A DNA stretch of 64,000 nucleotides from JAFGBI01 sp964454025. GTDB lineage: Bacteria; Myxococcota_A; Polyangia; Polyangiales; Polyangiaceae. The notes under the pieces are model-generated. The model was not told the origin of the DNA, ran no database searches, and saw nothing but the letters and a program-made list of their open reading frames with translations. The stretch covers positions 1 to 64,000 of the forward strand of contig CAYVRP010000022.1 of assembly GCA_964454025.1 (NCBI GenBank). The letters run 5' to 3'. Within the stretch, counting starts at the first letter, position 1; each line of letters opens with the position of its first letter. The position numbers and the translations under genes were made by a program. Shown here piece by piece: positions 1 through 9,500 of the stretch.

Positions 1-54
1 GGCGGCGAGCGCGACCCCGGCGGCGAGCGCGACCCCGGCGGCGAGCGCGACCCC
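1..54. repeat. 18-bp tandem repeat, three copies, in coding sequence
   Basis: Three exact copies of the unit GGCGGCGAGCGCGACCCC lie head to tail at the window edge. Read in the frame of the GldG-type gene they encode Ala-Ala-Ser-Ala-Thr-Pro repeated three times, so the array keeps the frame whatever its copy number. It may continue to the left of the window. It looks like a flexible linker that could vary in length between strains. Confidence 0.9.
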
Positions 55-856
55 GACGCCGGCCACCGCCCGCCGGCGCTGGCTCGACGACCTCGCTGGC
101 GTCGTCGGGCTCACCTTCGACGATCGCGTGCTCGTCAACGACAAGATCCACATGCGAGTGCGCAATCATCCCTCGGATCGCGCTCGCCTCGTCACCAACC
201 GCTTCTCCTCCCACGCCGCCGTGTCGACCCTGAGCCGCAACTCCTCGCGGGGCGCCGCCGTCATGGTCGACGGCGCGGGGAGCCTGGAGCGAGCCTCGGG
301 AGCCGACGAGACGATTGACTTCGCGCTCAAGGCGATGCCCGAAACCTATCGCGACCTCGACCGCAACTTCCGGTTCGACGCGCCGGCCGAGGAGCACGGG
401 ACGTACAACCTCGCTGCCGCCATCAGCCGCCGGGCGAAGGACGCGCCGGCTGCGCCGGCGCCCGCGGCCTCCGCCAAGGACGCGAAGGACGCCAAGGACG
501 CCAAGGACGCCAAGGACGCCAAGGACGCCAAGGACGCCAAGAAGGCTGAGAAGGATCGGAACCCCGCCAGCGGCGAGCTCCGCGCTTTCGTGCTCGCCGA
601 CGCGGGCGCGCTCACCGACTTGCCGATGAGCAACGTGATCGAGAACCAGATCTTGTTCGTGGACGCCCTGCGGTGGCTCACCGGGGAGGAGAGCTTCATG
701 GGCGAGATCGCGTCGGAGGAGGACCTCCGCATCGAGCACACCCGCGCCCAGGATCTGGTCTGGTTCTACTCGACGATCTTCGGGGTCCCCGCGCTGGTGC
801 TCGGAGCCGGGCTGTTGCTGGGACGCCGCCGCCAGCCGAAGGGAGCCGCGTCATGA
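2..856 (+). CDS. GldG-family ABC-transport accessory protein, C-terminal part (5' end outside window)
   Basis: The frame is open from the left edge, so the true start is outside and only the last 284 residues are visible. They include an Ala-Ser-Thr-Pro linker, a segment that discusses boundaries of old and restored values typical of the extracytoplasmic GldG domain (a VNDKIHMRVRNHPSD stretch, then an LTDLPMSNVIENQILFVDAL block), a (KDA)7 linker, and a C-terminal membrane helix (about the last 30 residues) followed by RRRQ. GldG-type proteins work with an ABC ATPase and permease whose substrate is unknown outside Bacteroidetes gliding. The next gene, a DUF4340 protein, overlaps by 4 nt (ATGA), the arrangement usual for this system in myxobacteria. 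Function in this organism is inferred from family and neighbour only. Confidence 0.75.
   Translation, partial: AASATPAASATPAASATPTPATARRRWLDDLAGVVGLTFDDRVLVNDKIHMRVRNHPSDRARLVTNRFSSHAAVSTLSRNSSRGAAVMVDGAGSLERASGADETIDFALKAMPETYRDLDRNFRFDAPAEEHGTYNLAAAISRRAKDAPAAPAPAASAKDAKDAKDAKDAKDAKDAKDAKKAEKDRNPASGELRAFVLADAGALTDLPMSNVIENQILFVDALRWLTGEESFMGEIASEEDLRIEHTRAQDLVWFYSTIFGVPALVLGAGLLLGRRRQPKGAAS
476..538 (+). repeat. 9-bp AAG-GAC-GCC array encoding (Lys-Asp-Ala)x7
   Basis: Seven consecutive 9-bp units AAGGACGCC (the first with GCG) encode KDA repeats inside the GldG-type gene, followed by KKAEKD. Unit length is a multiple of three, so copy-number change by slippage would keep the frame. The encoded segment is a charged linker between two recognisable parts of the protein. 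Confidence 0.9.
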
Positions 857-1869
857 AGCCACTTGCCGAGCTCTTCGTCCACGCCGCCCTCCTGGGGGTC
901 GGCGCGACCCTGGCCTTCGTGGTTTGGACGGGGAACAAGCAGGGGGAGGCTCCGGCCCAGGACAGCCTGACCGTGGAGATCTGGGGGGGCAAGCCGGCGG
1001 AGGTGCAGAAGATCGAGTGGGAGGGCAAGAAGAAGGTGACCCTCGAGTCGCGCACCGACAAGACCGGTCGCTACTTCGTGGGCACGGTTGACAAGAAGGT
1101 CCAGGTGCTCAAGCCGAATGCGCCCGATGCCGGGGCGGAAGACACCGCTCCGAAGCAGGAGATCGTGCGCTTCGTGGGGGTAGGGGCGGTGGAGAAGCTG
1201 GCGGCCTCGCTCGCCCCGTTGCGGGCCTATCGGGCGCTCGGCGGGTACGAGGAGCCGCGCAAGAAGGAGTTCGGCTTCGAGGAGGCGGAGGGGACCTTGC
1301 GCGTCACCATCGGCGGCGTGCAGCGCTCCCTGATCGTCGGCGGTGCGACCCCCGGCGGCGGTGATCGGTACGCCCGGGATCCGGAGTCGAACCTGCTCTA
1401 CGCGATCAGCGGTGACCTCGTGCGGAGCCTGTCCTACGCCGAGTCGCGGCTGGTAGAGCGCGAGCTGCACGCCTTCCCCGAGGAGGAGATCTCGGCCCTT
1501 CGGGTCGAGCGCGGGGGGGCGGTCCGACAGCTGGTGCGGGTCCGGGAAAAACAGGAGGGCTGGGCCGACGCCTCCAGCCCCGAAACCGTGGACGAGACGG
1601 CCGGCAACTGGGTCGCCAAGGTCGCTCAGCTCCGCCCCGGTGACTATCTCGAAACCTTGCCCTCGAACCTGGCTCCCGACGCCCTCGTCGTGCGGATCGA
1701 GTACCTCGACGGACGCCGGCCGCGCGGGTACCTCGAGCTCGTGCGCCTGCCGGGTACGGACGGGAAAGACGACTACGCCGTGCGCACCGAGCAGACCCGC
1801 TGGCACGCCAAGGTCCTGCGGAGCGTGGGCGAGCAGGTCGCGCAGGACGTGGTGAGCGTTGTCCGCTGA
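853..1869 (+). CDS. DUF4340 domain protein
   Basis: 338 residues. The start ATG at 853 overlaps the TGA of the GldG-type gene (ATGA), which decides the start over longer in-frame readings. Residues about 8-26 form a signal anchor, and the rest is an extracytoplasmic domain rich in beta strands with DUF4340 features: an EIWGGKPAEVQKIEWEGKKK strand pair near the N-terminus, then a middle block around LRVTIGGVQRSLIVGG and YAISGDLVRSL. DUF4340 proteins are found beside GldA/GldF/GldG ABC genes and probably form part of the same envelope complex. The substrate is unknown. Translational coupling to the upstream gene supports a joint role. Confidence 0.8.
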   Translation: MKPLAELFVHAALLGVGATLAFVVWTGNKQGEAPAQDSLTVEIWGGKPAEVQKIEWEGKKKVTLESRTDKTGRYFVGTVDKKVQVLKPNAPDAGAEDTAPKQEIVRFVGVGAVEKLAASLAPLRAYRALGGYEEPRKKEFGFEEAEGTLRVTIGGVQRSLIVGGATPGGGDRYARDPESNLLYAISGDLVRSLSYAESRLVERELHAFPEEEISALRVERGGAVRQLVRVREKQEGWADASSPETVDETAGNWVAKVAQLRPGDYLETLPSNLAPDALVVRIEYLDGRRPRGYLELVRLPGTDGKDDYAVRTEQTRWHAKVLRSVGEQVAQDVVSVVR

Positions 1870-1891
1870 CGCATCGTCCGCGCGCCGCGGG

Positions 1892-3304
1892 CTACCGTGA
1901 GCGCGCGGCGTCGCGCGGCGTCGCGCTCGGGTTCGCCGCCGGGCCCGGCGGTCCGCGCGCGCCCCTGCCGCTGTGGAGCCCGGCGCCGCCCGCCGGGGCG
2001 ATCGACGGGATCTTGGCGAACGCTTCGGTGAAGACCGCCTGCATCTGCGCGAGCACCGCCGGCTCCGCCTCCGCCAGATCGTGCTCCTCCCCGGGGTCGG
2101 CGCTCAGGTCGTAGAGCTCGCGGCCCCAGCCCCGCTCGCCCTCGCCCTCCACGATCAGCTTGTACTTGCCCTGGACCACCGCCCGGTAGTGCGGGTTGTG
2201 GCTGTCCTCCGCGAGCTCGAGGACGATCGGCTCCCGGGCGCGCGCCGGCTCTCCGAAGAGCTCGGGCACCATGGGCTGCCCGAGGAAGGTCGGCAGGGGC
2301 TCGAGCCCCATGAGGTCCACGATGGTGGGGCCGAGATCGATGTGGGAGCGACGGGCGGCAATCCGCCGCGGCTCTGCTCCGGGGATGACGAAGAACGCCG
2401 GCACCCGCAGCAGCACGTCGTACAGGCGGAAGGCGTGCTTGTACATCTTGTGCTCGCCGAAGGCCTCTCCGTGATCGGAGCTGACGATGAGCGCGGTGCG
2501 AGCCCAGAACGGCTGTGTCTGAGCCCACTCGAGGAGCTGGCCGATGTGGTGATCGACGAAGAAGATCTCACAGTCGTAGCGGTCGCGGTTCTTCTTGCCC
2601 CACTCTGGCGGGCACATCTCGTGGCGCACGTACTGGTCGTGCGGATCGCCGAAGTGAGCCCAGAGGAAGAACTGCTTGCTGCTGAAGGACGGGTCGGACA
2701 GGATCGCGCGGAGCTTGGCGACGGACTTGTCGGCCGTGACGTTCTTGTCCGTCTCGGAGTCGAAGGTGATGCCCTCGACGAGCTCCCAGGTGTCGAAGCC
2801 CTGGTCGAGGTTCTTGCTGCGATCGAAGTAGAGGTGGGAGTGGACCCCGCCGGTGCGGATGCCGCGCTCCTGCATCGCCTCCGTGATGAAGACGTTGGCG
2901 TCGTAGAAGCCGGTGAAGAAGACCCCAGACCGGTAGAGCGTCGACGCGTAGCGTCCGGTGAGCATCGCGCTGACGCTCTGCGCCGTGTAGCTCGAGATCG
3001 ACCGATAGTCGTCGTACACGACGGCCCGCTCGGCCCAGCGGGTGAGGTTGGGCGCGATCGGTCGCGGGTACCCGTGCCAGGGCATGTCGGCGCGCATGGC
3101 GTCGATGGTGAGCAGGAGGACGTTCAGCGGCTCGGCGGGGCGGCGCGGTCGCGCCGCCGCGGAGCTCCCGCTCGGGGACGGCGCCGGGCGCGCGGCGGAG
3201 GGCGGCGCGCTGGGCGCCGGGCTCGCTTCGGCGGCGGTGGGCTTGCCCTGGCAACCGGTGAAGAGCAGGAGCGATAGAGCGAGGAGCGAGCCCGGTCGAG
3301 ACAC
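1892..3304 (-). CDS. Sulfatase/alkaline-phosphatase superfamily lipoprotein
   Basis: 470 residues with a lipoprotein signal (LLLFTGC, lipid cysteine at residue 18), then about 40 Ala/Pro/Ser-rich residues and a sulfatase-type hydrolase domain. Visible metal-site motifs are LLTIDAMRAD near residue 63 and SSDHGEAFGEH in the second half. The place of the nucleophile reads SSYTAQSVSAMLTGRY, with Thr107 rather than the C/S-x-P-S-R formylglycine motif. It is therefore more likely a phospho- or phosphonate-type hydrolase or transferase than a true sulfatase. The GTG start has GAAGGA five bases upstream. It stands alone, convergent with the DUF4340 gene. The last 35 residues are low complexity. The substrate cannot be told from sequence. 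Confidence 0.85.
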   Translation of the reverse strand: MSRPGSLLALSLLLFTGCQGKPTAAEASPAPSAPPSAARPAPSPSGSSAAARPRRPAEPLNVLLLTIDAMRADMPWHGYPRPIAPNLTRWAERAVVYDDYRSISSYTAQSVSAMLTGRYASTLYRSGVFFTGFYDANVFITEAMQERGIRTGGVHSHLYFDRSKNLDQGFDTWELVEGITFDSETDKNVTADKSVAKLRAILSDPSFSSKQFFLWAHFGDPHDQYVRHEMCPPEWGKKNRDRYDCEIFFVDHHIGQLLEWAQTQPFWARTALIVSSDHGEAFGEHKMYKHAFRLYDVLLRVPAFFVIPGAEPRRIAARRSHIDLGPTIVDLMGLEPLPTFLGQPMVPELFGEPARAREPIVLELAEDSHNPHYRAVVQGKYKLIVEGEGERGWGRELYDLSADPGEEHDLAEAEPAVLAQMQAVFTEAFAKIPSIAPAGGAGLHSGRGARGPPGPAANPSATPRDAARSR

Positions 3305-3344
3305 GGTCCTTCAGTTAACGCAAACGCTCACGAAGCGCCAAGCG

Positions 3345-3379
3345 CGCGGCCCCTCCGCCACGGTAGCGGAGGGGCCGCG
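3345..3379 (-). terminator. Perfect 14-bp hairpin, probable terminator of the small envelope-protein pair
   Basis: CGCGGCCCCTCCGC at 3345-3358 pairs perfectly with 3366-3379 across a 7-nt loop. It lies after the 3521-3820 gene and before the sulfatase-type gene, both on the minus strand. No run of T follows on either strand, so it may stop transcription weakly or protect a 3' end. Confidence 0.6.
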
Positions 3380-3520
3380 GAGCGGCTCGTGCCCGCCCCC
3401 CCGGCCTGAACACAGCGGCGCCCGCGCGGCAGGGGAGGCGGCCCTCCCCCCACGATGTCCGCCCCGGAGGGCGTCAACGGCACCGCGCCCGCCGCGCTCC
3501 GGGGCGGCCGGTGGGCTGCC

Positions 3521-3820
3521 CTACTGCCCGATCTCCTGCTCGAGGGCGTCGAGCTCGACCTCGAGGTTGGCGGCGGCGAGCCGTTCCTGCGCCTCCTCCT
3601 CGAAGTCCTCGGGGGTGGGGATGTCCCCGGGGGCCAGCTTCGTGGTGGGCTCGCCGGTGGTGACGGGCGCCAGGGTCGGCGCCGCCGCGGGCCTGTTGCT
3701 GGCGACGGCACGGGTGACCGGAGGTCGCGCCGAGGGCAGCTCTCTCTTCTCGGTCCGGTTGCAGCCCGCGCAGGCGCCGAGCGAACCGATCGCAAGCAGC
3801 AGCGTGATGCTTCGTCTCAT
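3521..3820 (-). CDS. Small predicted lipoprotein, unknown function
   Basis: 99 residues. The N-terminus MRRSITLLLAIGSLGAC is a lipoprotein signal with Cys17 as the likely lipid site (Cys20 is an alternative). The rest is a Pro/Ala/Thr-rich linker and an acidic C-terminal helix (residues about 70-99). I do not recognise a family. GAGGAGG lies at 3827-3833, overlapping the stop of the upstream 3833-4531 gene, so the two genes are translationally coupled. The pair probably acts together in the envelope. Confidence 0.75.
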   Translation of the reverse strand: MRRSITLLLAIGSLGACAGCNRTEKRELPSARPPVTRAVASNRPAAAPTLAPVTTGEPTTKLAPGDIPTPEDFEEEAQERLAAANLEVELDALEQEIGQ

Positions 3821-3832
3821 CGTCGTGCCTCC

Positions 3833-4531
3833 TCAGCTGGCGGCCGGCTTCGGCGCCGGGGTGGGGGAAGCGGCCGCGGGGGCCGCGCTGGCGGCGCCCG
3901 GCTCGGACTTCAGCGCCTCCATGCGCCGCTCGTGGCGGGCGGTTTCCCGCGCGACGAGGGCGTCACAGCGGGCGGCGAGATCCACGTTGCCCTCGTCGGT
4001 GGCGATGCGCTTGATGGCCTCGAGGCGCGCCAGCCGCCAGGCGTGGAGCCTGAGCTCGTTCTCCACCGGGGGCCGGGTGATCCAGTCGCCCCACCGCTTC
4101 CTGATGGCTTCGCGGCGGGCCTTCACGCGCTCGGCGCGCGTCTGGCGAGCAGCCTCGAAGTAGGCCTTCGCCCGCTCGCGACGGGCGTCGATCTGGGCGC
4201 GGGGCACCGGACCTCGGCCGTGACCGCGACCGTAGGCGTGACCGCGAGGTCCGGAGCCCGACGGCACCGGCGCCAGCGCCTCCGCGGAGCCCGCCGCCGC
4301 CGCGGAGGAGAGGCCCCGCCACGGTCCGCGCGCGTCGCCGCCCGGCCCCGGGCCGCGACCCTCGCCGGGCGGCATGTCCCGCGGGGGCCCCCGGTGCTCG
4401 GCGGCCGGCGCACCTGGCCCGGGTCCCGGGCCTCCGTGCGGGCGCTCGGCAGGTTGCGCCAGCGCGATGGTCGCACCGCCACACAGCAGGAGCGCGCCCG
4501 CGGTGGCAGTGATGGATCTCGACCTCGTCAT
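3833..4531 (-). CDS. Secreted Gly/Pro-rich protein with C-terminal helical domain, unknown function
   Basis: 232 residues. A signal peptide (about 1-25, ending ALAQ) is followed by about 85 residues very rich in Gly, Pro, Arg and His, then a highly charged helical segment (about 110-210) with many Arg, Ala and Glu, and an Ala/Pro tail. The helical part, with its small residues and no cysteines in the domain, recalls periplasmic CpxP/Spy-like or metal-resistance proteins, but I cannot place it in a family. A strong Shine-Dalgarno AAGGAGG lies at 4542-4548, supporting the ATG at 4531. It is first in a two-gene unit with the small lipoprotein downstream. Confidence 0.7.
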   Translation of the reverse strand: MTRSRSITATAGALLLCGGATIALAQPAERPHGGPGPGPGAPAAEHRGPPRDMPPGEGRGPGPGGDARGPWRGLSSAAAAGSAEALAPVPSGSGPRGHAYGRGHGRGPVPRAQIDARRERAKAYFEAARQTRAERVKARREAIRKRWGDWITRPPVENELRLHAWRLARLEAIKRIATDEGNVDLAARCDALVARETARHERRMEALKSEPGAASAAPAAASPTPAPKPAAS

Positions 4532-4710
4532 GGTTCCAATCCTCCTTGACGGGAGTAGGCTCCGCCGGCCCGGATCATCGCCCGGGCGCCGTCACTTGGC
4601 CAGGGGTCTGGTCCCCGATCTCCGCGGGGCGCGCGCTCCACCCCGGAACGCCCGGGGGCGCGCGTGCCGGTGCGCGCCCCCCAGCGACGGCGACGGGCAC
4701 GGCGGTGGCG

Positions 4711-6180
4711 TCACACCGCCGCGGCGAGCGCGGCGCAGAGGGTCCGGAGCACCTTCAAGCGAGCCGCGCGCTTGTCGTCCGCCTCGACCAGCGTCCAGGG
4801 CGCATACTCCGTGCTGGTGTTCGTCACCATGTCGTTCGCGGCCACCTCGTAGAGGTTGGTCTTGGCGCGGTTGCGGTAGTCCTCGGGCGTGATCTTGTAC
4901 TGCTTCCAGGGCTTCTGTTCTCGCTCCTGGAACCGCCTCAGCTGCTCCTCGGCGCTCACCTGGAGCCAGAGCTTCACGAGCACGATCCCGCGGTCCACCA
5001 GCTGCCGCTCGAAGTCGTTGATCTCCTCGTAGGCCCGCCGCCACTCCGGCTCGCTGGCGAAGCCCTCGACGCGCTCGACGAGGACTCGCCCGTACCAGCT
5101 CCGGTCGTAGATGGTGATGCGGCCGAGGCGCGGCAGGTGCCGCCAGAATCGCCAGAGGTAGTGAAAGGCTCGCTCCTCGGCGGAGGGCGCCGCGATGGGG
5201 ATGACCCGATACTGGCGCGCGTCGAGGGCGCGCGTTACTCGCCGGATGGCGCCCCCCTTGCCGGCGGCGTCGGGTCCTTCGAACACGACGATCACGCCCA
5301 CGTCGGCCTTGGCCACGCGCCGGCTGAGCTGGTTGAGGCGGCCCTGGAGCAGCGGCAGCTCACGCTCGTATTCCTCGCGCGGGAGCCGCGACGAGAGATC
5401 CATCCGGTCGAAGATCGTCGTCGGGTTGGGGATGTCCGGGTCGGGTGGACACCGGACGGCGGGGGGGCGTGCCGCGGTGAGCCGCTGGCGGATGGCGCCG
5501 ATGACGGTTTCGGTGACGGTCACGTCGCGGTAACGAGCGTCGCTCGCCTCGATCACCGTCCAAGGTGCCGCCCCGGTGCCGGTTTCCCGCAGCGTCAGGC
5601 CCGCGGTGCGGACGTGGTCGTCATACCGCTTGTGCTGCTTCCAATCCTCCTTGGTGACGCGCCACCGCGTCTCCCGCTCCTCCACGAGCTTGTCGAAGCG
5701 CGCGCGCTGGGCCGCGCGCGAGACGTGGAACCAGAGCTTGACGAGCAGCGCCCCGTCGTTCACCAGGGCACGCTCGAAGGACCGGACCCGGCTGAGTCTG
5801 GCCGCCAGCGCGTGATCGTCGAGCTTGCCGGTCGCGTGCGCGCGCAGCAGTGGTGAGTACCAGGACCCGACGAACAGGGCGATCCGCCCGCGGGGCGGCA
5901 GCGCCATCCAGTAGCGCCAATACTCCGGGCGCTGCCGCTCCTCCTCGGGCGGGGAGCCGAAGGCGACGGTCTGGACGTAGCGGGCGTCGCACCACTCCAG
6001 CAGGCGGTTCACGCAGTCGCCCTTCCCGGCCCCTTCGAGCCCGTGCACGAGCACGACGACGGGGAAGTCCGCGGAGCCGAGGTCGCGCTGCGCCGCCAGG
6101 AGCCCGGTGCGGAGCTCCGGGACCCGACGCTCGTACTCTGGCTTGGCAAGGGCACGCCCGATCTCGGCGGTTTCGAACAT
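4711..6180 (-). CDS. pap: Polyphosphate:AMP phosphotransferase (two PPK2 domains)
   Basis: 489 residues, close to the about 496 of the Pseudomonas enzyme. Two PPK2 kinase domains in tandem, each with a Walker A loop: GLEGAGKG at residues 47-54 and GPDAAGKGG at 302-310. The second has the lid and Walker B features RSWYGRVLVERVEGF. The first domain is more divergent (GSWYSPLL), as is usual for class II PPK2, where the C-terminal domain is the catalytic one. It phosphorylates AMP to ADP with polyphosphate as donor, in the cytoplasm, and links polyphosphate stores to nucleotide pools. It stands alone, divergent from the giant TPR gene. Confidence 0.92.
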   Translation of the reverse strand: MFETAEIGRALAKPEYERRVPELRTGLLAAQRDLGSADFPVVVLVHGLEGAGKGDCVNRLLEWCDARYVQTVAFGSPPEEERQRPEYWRYWMALPPRGRIALFVGSWYSPLLRAHATGKLDDHALAARLSRVRSFERALVNDGALLVKLWFHVSRAAQRARFDKLVEERETRWRVTKEDWKQHKRYDDHVRTAGLTLRETGTGAAPWTVIEASDARYRDVTVTETVIGAIRQRLTAARPPAVRCPPDPDIPNPTTIFDRMDLSSRLPREEYERELPLLQGRLNQLSRRVAKADVGVIVVFEGPDAAGKGGAIRRVTRALDARQYRVIPIAAPSAEERAFHYLWRFWRHLPRLGRITIYDRSWYGRVLVERVEGFASEPEWRRAYEEINDFERQLVDRGIVLVKLWLQVSAEEQLRRFQEREQKPWKQYKITPEDYRNRAKTNLYEVAANDMVTNTSTEYAPWTLVEADDKRAARLKVLRTLCAALAAAV

Positions 6181-6550
6181 GGCCGGTCCCTATGGTCGAT
6201 ACGGGGTGGGAGCAGGGTTGGCGGCGCGGACGCCGGGTGAGCCCCACCCGTGAGGCGAGCGCTGAGCTCGTCACCCCATCGTCGCGCCGAACCCGTTCCT
6301 GTCGCAACGGGATCCGCCTCGACGGTAGCCCGTCCGCGCGGCGGCGCTCCTCCCCGCCGTGGCACCCGGGAGGGTGAAACCGGGGGCGGTAGCTCCGGTC
6401 GCGGTGCCGAGGCGACCCCCAAGTTGCGACGGCGGGAACCAGGGAATTTCCTTGAGGGGTTCGAGGGATAGGTCCGATCCCGGCGCGGATCTGGTACGGT
6501 CCCACCCGGGCGGACGCGCGAGGCTCGCCTCCGCCCGGGTGAGGACCGGC
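6181..6550. other. Intergenic region between divergent pap and TPR genes
   Basis: About 370 bp that must hold the promoters of both flanking genes. I see no clear consensus promoter, repeat or RNA gene. A frame on the plus strand stays open from 6359 into the TPR gene, but its translation has no protein-like character before the ATG at 6551. Confidence 0.5.
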
Positions 6551-9500
6551 ATGCTCAAGCTCGAGACGCTGAACGAGGTGCTCGCGGAGAAGCTCTCCAA
6601 CCCCGCCGAGGTCCTCGACTTGCTCATCACGGCGCTGGCGAAGGGACAGCACCCTGCCCTCGAGTGGGGCGCGCTCCACGCCGCCGCCAGCCGCGATGGT
6701 CTGGTCGGGGAGCTGGCGTCTGCTTACGAGGCCGCGCTGGCGGGTCGGCGCATCAAGCTCGTCTCCCCCGCCAACCAGGCCGAAGCGTACCTGCATGCGG
6801 CCGAGTTCTTCGCGGAGCGAGCGAACGACACGGACGCCGCCATCGAATACGCGGAGCGGGCGCTCGGCGCTGCGCCGGGCCACGAGGCCGCGTTCGCGCT
6901 GCTGGAGCGGGTGCTGCGGGCGAAGGGCGATCGAGTCCGCCTCGCGCGGGCGTACCTCGAGCTCGCCGGCGCGGAACGGGACCGCGACCGACAGCTCGCG
7001 GAGCTGCGGCAGGCGGCGGGGCTCCTGGCAGGCCAGGAGGGCACCGATGAGCTCGCCATCGAGGTGCACCAGCGGATCCTCCGCGTCGATCCGGCGGACG
7101 CGACGTCGCTCGCCGCCCTCATCGCGCGCTACGCCGCCACCGGGAAGCATCGTGAGTCGGCGCGGCTCCTCGAGCAGGCGCTCGGTCGCGTCGAAGGCGC
7201 CGAGGCGCAGCCGCTTCGCCGTCAGCTCATCGCCTTCTACTGCGACGAATTGAACGAGCCGCAGCGGGCGATGCCCCACGTGGAGGCGCTGCTCGCCGAG
7301 GTCCCCGGGGACGAGCGGGCACTCGCCGCTGCCGAGGCGCTGCTCGACAACAAGGTCATGGCGCCCCGCGCGGTGACGGCGCTCGCCGACGCCTACCTGG
7401 CGCTCGGCAGGAGCGAGGATGCGGCCGCGATGCTGACGCGCGAGCTCAAGACCGCACGGGGGCCGCGCCGGCTCGAGGTGCAGAAGCGGCTGGGGATCCT
7501 CAAGCAGGACGCGCTCAACGACCTGCCCGGCGCCCTGGAGCTGCTGGGGCCCGCGGTCACGGCGGACCCCGCGGATGACGCCCTTCGGCGACGCTTCGTC
7601 GAGCTCAGCCTGAGCCTCGAGCAGCCGCTCGAAGCCGCCCGGCTCCTCGGGCGCGCGCTCCAGCCCAGCTCGGATCCCGAGGTGCGGGCGCGGATCGGCG
7701 CGACCTTGGGCATCGTATACCTCACCGCCGGCGACGTGCGGCGCGCCCAGGCCGAGTTCGAGAGCGTCGTCGAGGCCGGCATCGACGAGTCGGCGGTGCT
7801 GGTGTCGGCGTCGAGCCTCGTCGACATCTTCGCGGAGGCCGGGAACTCCCGGAGGCTCGCCGACGTTCTCGAGATCGTGGTGCGGCTCGAGCCGCCGGGC
7901 GATGCGCGCGTCGCCGCCGCGCGCCGCCTCGCGCGGGTATGCGACGAGGTCGGGGACGCCGCGCGCGGGACCCCCGCGTGGGAGGCCCTCCTCGACACGG
8001 AGTGGGAGGACGAGGCGCTCGAACGCCTCCAGGCCCTCTACGACCAGGCCGGCAAGCGGGACGCGCTGGCGGCGATCCTGGAGCGTCGGGCGGGACGCGC
8101 GACGGACCCCGCCGAGGCCCGACAGCTGGCCTTCCGCGTCGCGGATCTGCGCTCGAGCGGCGCGCGCGACCGCGACGCCGCGCTGCGGGCGTGGCAGTCG
8201 TACCTCGACGTCCACGGCCCCTCCCGAGAGGCACACGCGCGCTTGCTGCCGCTCCTCGAGCAAGAGCAGCGCTGGAGCGAGGTCGACCGCGTGCTCCGGG
8301 CGGAGATCGAGCTGGCACCAGCCGCAGAGCACGCCGCGCTCTGGGCGCGCTCGGGGCAGGGCCGCGGCGCGCGCCTCGACGACCCGGCCGGCGCGGTGGC
8401 CGCGTTCGGGGCCGCCCTCGCGGCGGACCCGAAGGAGCCCAGCAGCCGCGCGGCCCTGGAGCAGCTCCTTCGGGTGCCCGAGGTCGCCCACGAGGCCGCG
8501 GCCCTGCTCGAGCCGCTCTACCGCAGCGAGGGGCGGCGTCGTGAGCTCGCGCGGGTCCTGGAGCTTCGCGCCGGGATCGGGTCGGCGCTCGCGCCCCGCC
8601 TGGCGGCGCTCGGCGAGGCGGCGGAGATCGCCCAGCGCGAGCTCGGGGATCCTGAGTGGGCGCTCGCGCTGGCCGGTCGCGGCCTGACCGCGGTGTCCGC
8701 GGGCCACCCCGAGCTGATCCTCCCGTGGCTCGAGCGCGTGATCGCGTTCGCCGACGCGGCGGGGAACCCCACGCTGCGCGCGCGGGTGCTCGTGGAGGCT
8801 CTCGGTGAGAGCCCCGTCGACGGCCCGGAGCGGCTGGCGCTGGCGCGTGCGACCGCCGAGGCGCTGGCGGCCACGGACGAGGTGCAGCGGGCGGTCGCGG
8901 TCTACCGCCAGGCGCTCCGCTACGATCCCGCGTCGACCGAACTGCTCCAGAAGGTGGACGAGCTGCTCGCCCTCCAGGGCAGTCCCGAAGAGCGGCTCGC
9001 GCTGTACCGCCAGGCGCTGGCGCAGCCGTGCGCGCCGGCTCGCCGGCGCGAGCTCTTGCACGCCATGGCTCGCCTGCAGCGGCGCGACCTGCACGATATC
9101 GCCGCGGCCGTGCAGACCTGGCGAACGGCGCTCGCCGCCGATCCGGGCGACCATGCTGCGCACCAGGGGCTGGTCGAGATCTTCACCGAGCAGGCCCGGT
9201 GGGACGAGCTCCACGCGGAGCTCACGCGGGTGCTCGAGCTGGTTGCCCCGGAGCGCCGCGTGGCGGTCCGGATCCGCCTGGCCGAGGTGGATCTGGCGCG
9301 GGGCAACCGCGCCGGGGCGCTGGCACAGTACGCGCCCCTCGTCCGCGACGGGGCGCTCGACGACGACGGCCTCGCGGCCGTCGAGGAGCTCGCGCGCACC
9401 GAGGGCGCGACGCCGCTGGTGCGGGAAGTGCTCGAGCGCCGCGTGGCGCTCGCCACGGAGCCGCTGGTCCGGGCGACGCTCCTCGAGCGCCTGGGCACGG

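Noticed and set aside
1..54. CRISPR-like array at the left edge
   Set aside because: The 18-bp units are contiguous without spacers and encode a reading frame, so they are a coding tandem repeat.
1973..3277. 434-codon plus-strand frame opposite the sulfatase-like gene
   Set aside because: It mirrors the codon pattern of the real gene on the minus strand and has no signal or domain pattern.
6359..6550. Longer N-terminus of the giant TPR protein
   Set aside because: The 64 extra residues are low complexity and come before the ATG that opens a normal protein start.
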